A stretch of DNA of 59,297 nt, taken from the NCBI GenBank assembly GCA_015061725.1, contig SUVX01000018.1:1-59297 (forward strand), given 5' to 3'. Numbering within the stretch: position 1 is the stretch's first letter; each line of letters starts with the position of its first letter. Below are positions 22,684-31,400 of this stretch, in pieces. The notes beneath the pieces were generated by a model that was not told the origin of the DNA, searched no databases, and saw only the letters and a list, made by a program, of their open reading frames with translations. The position numbers were made by a program, and so were the translations under genes. Source of the stretch: Lentisphaerota bacterium (GTDB lineage Bacteria > Verrucomicrobiota > Lentisphaeria > Victivallales > Victivallaceae).

Positions 22684-25013
22684 CTTTCATAATCTCCGTT
22701 GAATCCGATGAGGGCGGATGATGAGCTGCTGTTTCTGCTGATGTGATTAAATGAGGCTTCAAGCTGAGCACTATCCGGAATTGTTCCGTTTTTGAAACTT
22801 GTTCTGAGGGCATGTTCAAGTGTTGCTTTGAGGTCAACGACATTTCTTCCTGCTGTCAAACTGATAAGGTGCGCTCTTGCGGCGGAAGACAGCTCAAACG
22901 CATATTTCGTTTCAAAATTACGGATGAATTGCTCCCGGGCATTTTCCTCCGGAAATCCGACATGCACAATACGGGACAATCTGCCGTTTCTGAGCAGTCC
23001 CGGTTCAATCTGAGAAGCGTAATTTGTTGAACCTACGATAATCATCGGAGGTGATTTTTCAAATCCGTCAAGTTGGGTGAGAAGCGCATTGACAGCATCC
23101 ACCCGCCATGCCTGACTGGCTGATCCGATGGAGTTGATTTCATCAAGCAGCAGCAGACACGGTGCCATTGCTTTGGCCTTGTAGAACAAATCATTGATTG
23201 TTTTTGCGCTGGCATAAGCTGAACTTGTCGCAAAAAAGACCGGCACATCACAGGCATTGGCAATTGCAGTCATGGTACATGTTTTTCCGCAGCCCGGCGG
23301 GCCTTCAAGCAAGAAATTACAGGCAGGGGGAGGAAGTGACGGATCAAATTTTCCTTTGATGTAATCCATTGCCTCCTTGAATTCTGAGATAACATTATCC
23401 AGACCGACAATTTCGTTGAGAGAAACATTTTTCGGGCGTTCAATACGGAATGTGCCGCAGTCAATACTTTCCTGAGTGTTATACTTGATATTGCGGAAGC
23501 TGATCGTGCAGACTCCGTTTTCATATTTTTCTTCTTTGCTGAAAGTCAGATAATCTCCTCTGACGGTTCTGCGTTCTGCTTCATGCTGATAAACCGGCAG
23601 GCTTTCGCAGGTTATGGAAATACGCCGGGTATCAGGATATTTGATAGCCGCTTCCGGGATTCCGTCAAAGTGCTTTGCCATGATTTCCGTCAGTTCTTTC
23701 GGTGTAAGTTTGCTTGGAGTTGACTGCAGAAAGAGGTTGATGATATCTTCTTTTGCCGTAACGTCAAAAGAAATATCGTATTCATTCCGGAGTTCATCGG
23801 CAATGTCAAGCAGTTTATTTTCTGCAATTTTTCCAAGTGTGTCCGGACTGAGGTCTTCCAGCACGATGAATTCCTGCATTGCAGTCAGAACAGAAAGATC
23901 CGCGGTGTTGTTGTCTTCACGGCTTTTGTTGAAAATGTCAAGCAGTTTTTTGCCATCAAGTTCTTTGCAGTTTTTCAGAAGAAAATCGTGCTGACTTTCA
24001 GGCAGAGTCAATGTGCAGAGCAGAATATTGAACGGCAGTTTGAGATTTTTCTGAAAGAATTTATCGTAAGCTGCATTTTGAATCAGAGAGCTGAGGATTC
24101 TGCGGGCTGAATTGCCGCCGGCCTGGATGTTTTCAAAGACGATTGCACCGCGGCGGTTGTTACGGGTAAGAGAATAAAGCTGTCCGGGATGAGCCGCACG
24201 ATAAGTTTTATCCTCACCGAGAAGTTCAGCTTCAACAGCTTCTCTGTGCAGAAAGCAATTCATATCCATAACGGGGGAGACTTCTTTCTGGAATCCGAGT
24301 TCAATAAAGGCCTCCTGGACAGTTCGGGCAAAATAGCTTGCGCCGCCGCCGGAACGGGAGATCAGCAGAATTGCCAGAGGTTTTCCCTGATTGCCTTTGT
24401 GACGGAATTTGATCAATGCTGAAGAAATGGCTTCAACAGCTTTTTCCTGTCCGACAATGCGCTGATTCATGAAAGCGGAAAAGGTTTTTCCTGTTTTCAG
24501 GTATTGATTCAATCTGTCACGGGCAGACAGACCTGTATGTTTTTCGCAGCACGCCAGATAATTGTTGCAAATCTGTTCTTCATAATTGATGAGATTGTTG
24601 TCTGTATTGTGCTGCACCAGAATTTCAGAAATTTCTTCCGTCGGCTCTTTCAGAATGATAAATGCCAGTTCTGCCGGACCGAGAATGCGGTTTTCGAAGA
24701 TGCTTTTAATAAAGTAAAGCGGCAGGTCTTCACTGTCGTCAAGGAGAAGAACGTTCAATTCATCGGCAAGCGGAACTTTTTTATTTGAGGCATCAAGAAG
24801 GGCGTAATCAAGGTTCAAGCCTGTCAGCCAGCTTGAAATGTCTTTGTTCAGGACATCCGTGACCACACCGGGGGTGAGGCGGAGGAGTGCCGCCAGAAAA
24901 TGACTGCAGCAGACCTGATCGCAGTTGAGCTGCGCTGCAATGTTCTGTGCCATTTGGAAAAGTTCCAGGGCAGCTGAGGTGAATTTGTTCTTTTTGAAGA
25001 TCGTTTTTTCCAT
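22680..25013 (-). CDS. Clp-N double AAA+ ATPase with one dead module
   Basis: 777 aa. Residues ~7-140 resemble the Clp N-domain (FTSAALELFQMAQNIAAQLNCDQVCCSHFLAALL). Residues ~185-440 resemble the second AAA module of ClpB/ClpA (RIVGQEKAVEAISSALIKFR), but its Walker A is replaced by SRSGGGAS and Walker B reads AIVFENI, so it should not hydrolyse ATP. Residues ~535-745 are an FtsH/Cdc48-type AAA module with intact GPPGCGKT (571-578), LLLLDEI Walker B (~620-626), sensor 1 GSTN and RNGR Arg-finger region. Joining a Clp-type front to an FtsH-type motor is unusual. Start 25013 is chosen because AAGGA precedes this ATG; a TTG 39 bp upstream is weaker. First gene of the operon. No ClpP-binding tripeptide or protease domain was seen. 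Confidence 0.85.
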   Translation of the reverse strand: MEKTIFKKNKFTSAALELFQMAQNIAAQLNCDQVCCSHFLAALLRLTPGVVTDVLNKDISSWLTGLNLDYALLDASNKKVPLADELNVLLLDDSEDLPLYFIKSIFENRILGPAELAFIILKEPTEEISEILVQHNTDNNLINYEEQICNNYLACCEKHTGLSARDRLNQYLKTGKTFSAFMNQRIVGQEKAVEAISSALIKFRHKGNQGKPLAILLISRSGGGASYFARTVQEAFIELGFQKEVSPVMDMNCFLHREAVEAELLGEDKTYRAAHPGQLYSLTRNNRRGAIVFENIQAGGNSARRILSSLIQNAAYDKFFQKNLKLPFNILLCTLTLPESQHDFLLKNCKELDGKKLLDIFNKSREDNNTADLSVLTAMQEFIVLEDLSPDTLGKIAENKLLDIADELRNEYDISFDVTAKEDIINLFLQSTPSKLTPKELTEIMAKHFDGIPEAAIKYPDTRRISITCESLPVYQHEAERRTVRGDYLTFSKEEKYENGVCTISFRNIKYNTQESIDCGTFRIERPKNVSLNEIVGLDNVISEFKEAMDYIKGKFDPSLPPPACNFLLEGPPGCGKTCTMTAIANACDVPVFFATSSAYASAKTINDLFYKAKAMAPCLLLLDEINSIGSASQAWRVDAVNALLTQLDGFEKSPPMIIVGSTNYASQIEPGLLRNGRLSRIVHVGFPEENAREQFIRNFETKYAFELSSAARAHLISLTAGRNVVDLKATLEHALRTSFKNGTIPDSAQLEASFNHISRNSSSSSALIGFNGDYER

Positions 25014-25117
25014 TTGCTGTTTTTCCTTCTTTTTTTTTGTCTGTTTTGTCAATATTAGTCTGAAAAGTTTGTGTTTGTGAAATTTTTTTTGTTCTTATGT
25101 TCTTTTGTCACTGGTTA

Positions 25118-25146
25118 AACATACCCCGGGTGTAAAATAAATTCAA
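25118..25146 (-). promoter_or_regulatory. promoter of the AAA operon
   Basis: On the minus strand TTGAAT (25146-25141), 17 bp, TATGTT (25123-25118), about 105 bp upstream of the AAA start. Confidence 0.5.
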
Positions 25147-25346
25147 GTGTTGTTTTGAAAAAAAACAGAAAAATTTTTATGTTGTAACATACTTGATTTG
25201 ATGGTGTTAGTTGGTTTTGTGTTGTTGACAGGTCGTTGACGGAAATTGTGTATAATTCTGTTGTCATGATGTTGTCAATGACGGCCTTTATTGTCATTGA
25301 AAAATGAAAATGTTGAAAATATGAGAAAAGTTTTGTTTTAGTGAGT

Positions 25347-25375
25347 TTGACAAAATCGGTGGTTGCGTATATATT
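25347..25375 (+). promoter_or_regulatory. strong sigma-70-like promoter for DUF1963 gene
   Basis: Consensus TTGACA (25347-25352), 17-bp spacer, TATATT (25370-25375), 55 bp upstream of ATG 25430. Confidence 0.7.
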
Positions 25376-25429
25376 GTGTGTGGTCAGAAAAAATAATGAA
25401 ATGAATTTTTTAGTCAACAGGAGTTTGTT

Positions 25430-26125
25430 ATGAGTAAATTAGCCGGAATTGACTGCAGAGATGGTATGCCTTTGAAAAACGGACAGCCTTTTCATCGTGA
25501 AACGGAGAAGGAGAGCAATGGAAGCCGTATGAAAAAGTTAAATGCCATCCGTCTTATCAAAACGCGGAAGAGGCGGCATAGTAAATTCGGAGGAAACCCC
25601 TGTTTGCCTGCGTCTTTTTCCCGGCCAGTTTCTCCGGAGGGCAGGGAGTTGGATTTTCTTGCTCAGATAGACTTTTCTGAGATTTCTCCGGGAACGGATC
25701 TGCCGGAATACGGAACGCTTTTTGTTTTTTATGACACAGATAAAATGCCGGGAAGCGACAGGGGGGACGATTGTGAAAATTATTGGCGCGTTATATATAC
25801 ACCGGAGGCTCCTTCGGAAGTGCCCCGGGAGCCGCTGTCAGAGGAGTCTTCCCGTATTTTCAGAGAGTGTTTTCTGAATTTTAAAATTTTGCGTTCATCA
25901 AAAAATTTCACAGCGCCGCATCATCAGCTGCTGGGCAGACCCTACTGGCTGCAGGGCAACCGGTCGATGTCCGGATATCGACTTTTGCTTCAGCTTGACA
26001 GCGATTGGAGTTCCGGACCGGGGTGGATCTGGTGCGACTGTGGCATTCTTTATTTCTTTATCAAGCCCGGAGATCTTGAAGCCGGACGTTTTGACAGAAT
26101 TAAAGTTATCTGGGAGTGCTGCTGA
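25430..26125 (+). CDS. DUF1963 (YwqG-like) family protein
   Basis: 231 aa, cytoplasmic. SKFGGNPCLPASF...ELDFLAQIDFSEI...LPEYGTLFVFYD is the characteristic start of DUF1963 proteins, followed by the typical tail HQLLGRPYWLQG...LLLQLDSD and GWIWCDCGILYFFIKPGDLEAGRFDRI. The biochemical role of the family is not known to me; members are common in operons of contact-dependent or stress functions in many bacteria. The gene is divergent from the AAA operon and shares its 416-bp regulatory gap, so common control is possible. Start ATG 25430 has AACAGGAG about 9 bases upstream. Confidence 0.8.
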   Translation: MSKLAGIDCRDGMPLKNGQPFHRETEKESNGSRMKKLNAIRLIKTRKRRHSKFGGNPCLPASFSRPVSPEGRELDFLAQIDFSEISPGTDLPEYGTLFVFYDTDKMPGSDRGDDCENYWRVIYTPEAPSEVPREPLSEESSRIFRECFLNFKILRSSKNFTAPHHQLLGRPYWLQGNRSMSGYRLLLQLDSDWSSGPGWIWCDCGILYFFIKPGDLEAGRFDRIKVIWECC

Positions 26126-26179
26126 AAAAACACTTTATATATGATTGTCGTGAAAAATCAGGAGTTGATACAGAAAAAT

Positions 26180-26208
26180 TTGACAGAGCTGCTGTTTTGT
26201 GCTATATT
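26180..26208 (+). promoter_or_regulatory. promoter for pseudopilin 2 operon
   Basis: TTGACA (26180-26185), 17 bp, TATATT (26203-26208), 47 bp upstream of ATG 26255. The sequence TTGTGCTATATTAT here also occurs at 39411-39424 upstream of pseudopilin 3. The promoter's position rules out the longer reading frame that begins at 26141. Confidence 0.7.
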
Positions 26209-26254
26209 ATTGGAATATCCGTTTTTTAGTAAAGAAAAGCAAAAGGAGATAATA

Positions 26255-27247
26255 ATGTTAAAAAGCAGCATGTCTTTACGCCTGACAGGGCGCACTTCAA
26301 AAACTTCTCTGTTGAGTTTCGCGTTTACGCTGATTGAACTGTTGGTTACTACTGCACAACAGAATTGTCTTTCAAAAATAAAAAACAACACATCCTTACG
26401 CCCGCAAGGGCGCACTTCACGCATTTTTGACAACGGTCAAAAATGCTCTTCACACCTTCACATCTTCACTCAATCAGCGTTCACGCTGATTGAACTTTTG
26501 GTTGTGATTGCCATTATCGCAATTCTTGCGGCGATGCTTATGCCGGCATTGCAGAAGGCGCGGACGACAGCACGCAAGGCATCGTGTACCAGCAACTTGA
26601 AGCAGATTGGAACGGCTCTGCAGATGTATTCAGGCGCCAATGATGATTATATTCCCGGGTATAACATGCTGAAAGGCGGCGAAGATGTTTATTTGCGCTG
26701 GGTCGCGAAATTGGGTCCCTACACCAATACAGCGGTATTCTGGGTTTGTCCGGGAAGCGCGGATGCAGGTGAACCGGAGGCACGGAATTTGCAGAAACGA
26801 CAGGATTTTACGACCAATGAAGAAGTTTATTCTTCCCTTGCCAACTGTCAGACGATCGGTATCAATGCCTGCGGTGGACGTGACAGTGTGCGCGGATTCG
26901 GTTACACTCAGTATAAATACAGCAGCATCCGTCAACCCTCTACGCTTGTTTACGCCGGAGATGCGACAGGACACAATACCAGCCGTTATAAACCTGAAAA
27001 CCCCAACGGACAACTTTATGTAACTTCTTATATGCATCCGGATGCCGGGACCGGCGGAACGACCAGCGGAACTTCGTGGTATCCTCATCACGGGAACTTT
27101 GTCAATCTTCTTTATCTGGCAGGCAACGTTCAAAGTACCGATAAACAGGAACTTGCAATCTGGTGCCGTATGGCATACAATGGTGTGACAGATCCCAATC
27201 CCAGTGCCCATCTCGCCCACCGTCTGAGAGTTAAAGGAAGCAAATGA
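26255..27247 (+). CDS. type IV pilin-like pseudopilin with duplicated leader (2)
   Basis: 330 aa. AAAGGAG 8 bases before ATG 26255 and a promoter at 26180 fix the start. The protein carries the leader core twice: a truncated first copy [11 protein letters not shown] (residues ~24-34) and the complete one [30 protein letters not shown] (~73-102), with a hairpin array coding the segment between them. The body ([28 protein letters not shown]) is that of the H-X9-DG pseudopilins, but the C-terminal motif is [12 protein letters not shown], so the Asp is replaced by Ala. How the peptidase handles an 80-residue leader is unclear. It overlaps the next gene by 4 bp (ATGA), so it is coupled to two large secreted proteins. 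Confidence 0.85.
   Translation: MLKSSMSLRLTGRTSKTSLLSFAFTLIELLVTTAQQNCLSKIKNNTSLRPQGRTSRIFDNGQKCSSHLHIFTQSAFTLIELLVVIAIIAILAAMLMPALQKARTTARKASCTSNLKQIGTALQMYSGANDDYIPGYNMLKGGEDVYLRWVAKLGPYTNTAVFWVCPGSADAGEPEARNLQKRQDFTTNEEVYSSLANCQTIGINACGGRDSVRGFGYTQYKYSSIRQPSTLVYAGDATGHNTSRYKPENPNGQLYVTSYMHPDAGTGGTTSGTSWYPHHGNFVNLLYLAGNVQSTDKQELAIWCRMAYNGVTDPNPSAHLAHRLRVKGSK
26399..26493. repeat. hairpin array inside pseudopilin 2
   Basis: CGCCC-GCAA-GGGCG (26399-26412), GCATTTTTGAC-AACG-GTCAAAAATGC (26421-26446) and TCAATCAGCG-TTCA-CGCTGATTGA (26470-26493), joined by spacers CACTTCAC and TCTTCACACCTTCACATCTTCAC in short units of CTTCAC(A). A related CGCC...GGCG hairpin plus CACTTCA lies at 26279-26298 before the first, truncated leader copy. 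The last palindrome equals that of pseudopilin 1 except for one loop base and again covers the FTLIE codons. Confidence 0.88.
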
Positions 27248-28473
27248 TGATGAAACAGATTTTTATTCTTTTGACCGTTGTTTTTTCTGCGGTGCTTTCT
27301 GCCTTGCCCGGGGATATGGTGCTGGAATCCGGACCCTATAAAGTGCATTTTGCGCAAAAACATTTTTACGCCAGCAGTCAATATTTTTTTAAAGGCATTG
27401 AAATCGGCAACCGCGGCGGATTTTACGGTACGATTTTTGCCTCTTCACCCAATAAATTTGTCGGCTCCGGACACTCCGAGGGCGGCAAAGAAAAAATTCT
27501 CTCTCTCAAACTTGTCTGCGATGGCAGAGAAATGAAAGTTGAACCCAAAAGTTTCAACGGTAAAAAGTTGGAGTTTACCAAAATTTCAATGCTCAATAAT
27601 CTGCAGGTAACGGCAAAAATCACAATCACGCCTGAAAATATCATCATTGACAAATCTTTTGAAGCGGTTGCGCCTCAGCAGTATTATTCGATGTACGTTT
27701 TTCAGTTCTGCTGGTCAACGGCTCTGGATAAGTGGATGATCTGCCGTCCGAACGGAACTTTCGGAGACGGTGTTTTCAAGAGCAACCGCGGCTGGTTCCT
27801 GCGCGGAAAAGAGCCTGAAATCCGTTACTGGGCGCTTTACAACAGCAAGGCTCAAAAGGGAATCCTCGGATTTTTCAGCAAGTATTTTCCGCAGCAGGGC
27901 AGTTATTTGTTGTGGGATCACACGGCATATCACAAGTTCTATTTCTGGGCGAAGAATCCGAAAAATCTTGCAAAAGGATACAAATCTCCCGCCTATCAAC
28001 TTGTCCTCAAAGGAATTGATGTTGCTCCTGACAAATGGCTGAATGCAGTCAAAACACAGGGGGAAATTCTTGAAAAACGGTATCCCATGCCTGAACCGCC
28101 CCGGAAAATTGAACTTTTTAAGCAGGGAATCAAACTTTCAGGCAACGGAAAATTTCTGTACCGTAAAGAACAGATTCCGCTGTCAAATGCCAAAAAATAT
28201 ACTGTGTCGCTTGAAATTAAAAAATCAGGAGAAGTTTCTCCCAAAGCATGGCACAATTACGTTCTTGTCGGACACCACGACCTGAATCGCAAATTCCGGA
28301 GTTTCGCCACGCTTGCTTCACGGATCAAAGCCGACGGCAAATGGCATACGCAGAAAGTAACTTTCACCACGCCTGAAAAGGTGTTTGAATCCTCGATTAT
28401 TTTCTACAACTGCAATTCAAAAGGAGACGTTGAAATCAGAAACGTCGTGATTGAGCGTGAGGCAAGCAAATGA
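27244..28473 (+). CDS. secreted protein with C-terminal carbohydrate-binding-like module
   Basis: 409 aa with a signal peptide ([21 protein letters not shown]). I do not recognise the N-terminal ~270 residues; they are rich in aromatic residues and strands, as in beta-sandwich proteins that act on polysaccharides. The last ~120 residues ([19 protein letters not shown] ... [39 protein letters not shown]) match the two C-terminal repeats of the next protein, with the same 'DGxWH' turn and 'xxIRNVxIE' end. Such jelly-roll modules usually bind carbohydrate. The gene overlaps both neighbours by 4 bp, so pseudopilin, this protein and the 1391-aa protein form one coupled unit. Confidence 0.7.
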   Translation: MMMKQIFILLTVVFSAVLSALPGDMVLESGPYKVHFAQKHFYASSQYFFKGIEIGNRGGFYGTIFASSPNKFVGSGHSEGGKEKILSLKLVCDGREMKVEPKSFNGKKLEFTKISMLNNLQVTAKITITPENIIIDKSFEAVAPQQYYSMYVFQFCWSTALDKWMICRPNGTFGDGVFKSNRGWFLRGKEPEIRYWALYNSKAQKGILGFFSKYFPQQGSYLLWDHTAYHKFYFWAKNPKNLAKGYKSPAYQLVLKGIDVAPDKWLNAVKTQGEILEKRYPMPEPPRKIELFKQGIKLSGNGKFLYRKEQIPLSNAKKYTVSLEIKKSGEVSPKAWHNYVLVGHHDLNRKFRSFATLASRIKADGKWHTQKVTFTTPEKVFESSIIFYNCNSKGDVEIRNVVIEREASK

Positions 28474-31400
28474 AAAAATTTCTGTTGCTGATTTTTGCGG
28501 CGGCGTTCAGCCTTGCGGCGGAACAGCGGGTGATGCCGCTTGAAAGTGATATCGCCAACGGTTGTTTTATGCAGTCGGGGGTGTTGAAAGCACATAAAAC
28601 TCTGCCGTCCCAGAAGGGCAGGGGCGTCATCAATATTTCTCCTGCAAGCGCAGTTTCTCTGTTTTTTCAGGAAGACGTCTTTGCCCGCCGGGGCGGAGCA
28701 AAAGAAAATGAACTGATCCAAATCAAAAAAAGTGCATTGGAATACACCCCGCAAAAGGAATCCGACGGCACAAGTTATATTGATTACTGCCGCAAGGCAA
28801 ATTATCAATTCAACGTGGAAACGCCGGGCGTTTATGATGTGTATTTCAGGGTCCGTTGTCCCTCCAAAGCAAACTGGACGTTTATCTTTCTGTTTGAGGG
28901 TGGAAAATACCCCGTTCATCTTCAACAGCTGATACCTGCGGCAAATGTCTGGTTTTGGGCAAAGGGGCCGCAGGTTTCTCTTGAAAAACGCAATTATCAG
29001 TTTACCATAGACAGTCTGCTCAACGGTAAACGTCTGGGCGCGATCGCCTTTGTCCCCAAGGGGGCAAAAGCGCCCGCCGGAATTCTGCCTTACGCTGAAA
29101 ACAGAACGATATCTTCAGCATCAATGGTATTTAAAAATGCCCGTCCCTCCGGAGTGAGAGCCTTTGATAAAGTGCTTTTTGACCGGGTGGGAAAAGGTGG
29201 AAACATTGCGCTGTTTGCAAGTGTTGACAACGGAAAGAGTTTCAAGAAAATCATCAATGGCAACGTCCGGAATTTTCCGGTGACGGAACATGGATTGGTT
29301 GTCCGGGTGGAGTTTTTCAAAGATTCCCGGGGCGTTATGCCCGGTGCGGAAAATATCCGTCTGGTGTACGATTATGACCCGAAAGCTTTGGCGGTGTTGG
29401 AAAATAATGACGGAAAACTCTACTTTTCGCGCCGGAACGGTTCTCTTTCCGGCATTGAACTTAAAGGAAACAAACACTTTTTTCAGACTGTCGGCATTGA
29501 AAAAAGCATGTTTGAACTTCTGCTCAAACAACCGGGTAAAAAAGAAAAACGTTATCTTTCGCAGACTCAGGCGAAACTTGAAAGAGTCCGTTCTGATAAG
29601 AAAAGTATCGTTATCGACTGGAGTTTCCCCCGTGAAAAGATAAAGGTTTCTTTCAACATCCGCGCACAGAAGCGGACTTTTGAATGGGATGTTATTGTTG
29701 ACAACAAAAATCCCCGCTGGGACGTCATCGAAGTTGAGGCTCCCCGTCTGCACGAACTGCATACGCCCGCCCATGCTGAAGAAGAAACGCTCATCTGGCC
29801 GTTTTCTGCCGGAGAATTTCTCTCCTCTCCCGCCCTCAAAGGCGGACAGAGTGTCACTTATCCCGATCATGCCGGATTGCCCTTTATGATTCTTACGGGA
29901 AAAAACAGCGGATTTTATTTCGGACTCCATGACAAATTCCTCATAACCACACACATCAACAGCAGAGCCAACGGCGGACAGAATGCTGTTGAATTATCTT
30001 TCAACCGTGTTCACCGTATCAAAAACGGAGAGAAACGCACTTACAGTTTTGTCCTTGCCCCCTTTACCGGCACCTGGCATGAAGGCGCAAAGATTTACCG
30101 GGAGTTTTTCTATAAAAATTATCCGGTGAATACCTATCGTCCCTGGTTGAGAAATGCCGATCTCTGGGTGCAGGGATCTTCTGCCGGACATACCGGAGCG
30201 GTGCGCGGATACGCTTCTTATCGTGAGATGGTTCGCGATTTCAAGAGTGCGGCATTTCTGTCGAGTTCTTATATTCAGGCGTGGGGCTGCAATATGAACG
30301 GCGCCTGTCCGACGTATTATCTGCCCCGTCTGGATAAAGGCGGCGAAAAACTTTTTGCCCGGATGATAAAGTCCTGGCGCGATAAAGGCGGTTATATCGG
30401 ACACTACTATTTCGGTAACGGAATGGCGTGGTTTTACAGTTTGAGTGATTATTATTTCGGTATTCCCTGGAGCAAATACCCTGCTGATGTTCAGCCGCCC
30501 AAGTGGGACTGGTTTGTGAAAAACAAAGAATACATCAGTGATGTCATTGATATCAGCAAAGAGGAACTTCTCCCCAAAGTTGCAAAAATCAACGAAGTTC
30601 AGAGGACTGGAAAGTTTGTCAGCGGCGGATATGGTGAAAGTTATATCCCGATGAACTGGCGCAACGGCGAATTTGCCGCATGGCTGCTTAAATGGATCGA
30701 CCGTTATGTGTCGCAGTATCACTGCAACACCGCTTATCTGGATACCTTTGTTTTCCGCAACGATCACGGAGACTTCAATCCCTTCTTGAAACTCAACGGC
30801 GAGGGCGATAAACCGGTGTTCAAATTTGCATTTATGAATGATATGTTCAAAAAAATGCGTGCCAAGGAACCGGATTTCTGTGCTTTGACTGAAGGTATCG
30901 CCGATGTGTTCGGAACGAAACTGTACTTTCTGATTTCCGGATTTGCACGGAATCCTGCCATCTTCCGTTATACGATTCCCGATCAGATCATCTTTCAGGG
31001 CAGCTGCAACGGTTTGTGGAGCCGTCCGCTTTCTGAAAAGAGCATTACCGAGGCGTTTCTGCTGGGCAACCGTTTTGACTGGGTGGTGTTTTTTGACTCC
31101 ATCTATTACATTCTGAAACTGCGTCAGCGGGTGAGCCCGTTCCTCAATTACGCCGTTTTTGACGATGTGAACGGCGTTTCATGCACCGTGAAAAATGCGC
31201 GTATCTATGCCCATAAAGCGGACCGCAGCTCTCAGAGATTCATTGACAGCAACAAATCAAAATACACGGTTCTTACCATGGAAAATCCGGATATGGTTTC
31301 CGGAAAAGTCACATACGATGCCGGATTCAAGGTAAAGTATGCAATGCTCTGTGAATACCTTAAAGAGCCGGTGAAAATGAAGTTCTCCCAAAAGAACGGT

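Larger units (their letters stand above)
25014..25429. other. AT-rich divergent promoter region
   Basis: 416 bp without a believable gene; a 100-codon minus frame at 25115-25417 is low in complexity and has no ribosome site. It holds a promoter for each direction (25118-25146 minus, 25347-25375 plus). The plus strand is rich in G and T with many copies of TTGTC/TTGAC/GTTG, giving a marked strand asymmetry. Confidence 0.6.

Noticed and set aside
22680..25052. Longer AAA ATPase starting at TTG 25052
   Set aside because: The first 13 codons are a Lys-rich run that includes the ribosome site of ATG 25013.
26141..26254. N-terminal extension of pseudopilin 2
   Set aside because: A consensus promoter lies within it and AAAGGAG precedes ATG 26255.
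29121..29954. 277-codon minus-strand frame opposite the 1391-aa gene
   Set aside because: Antisense shadow of a coding region with a coherent secreted protein.
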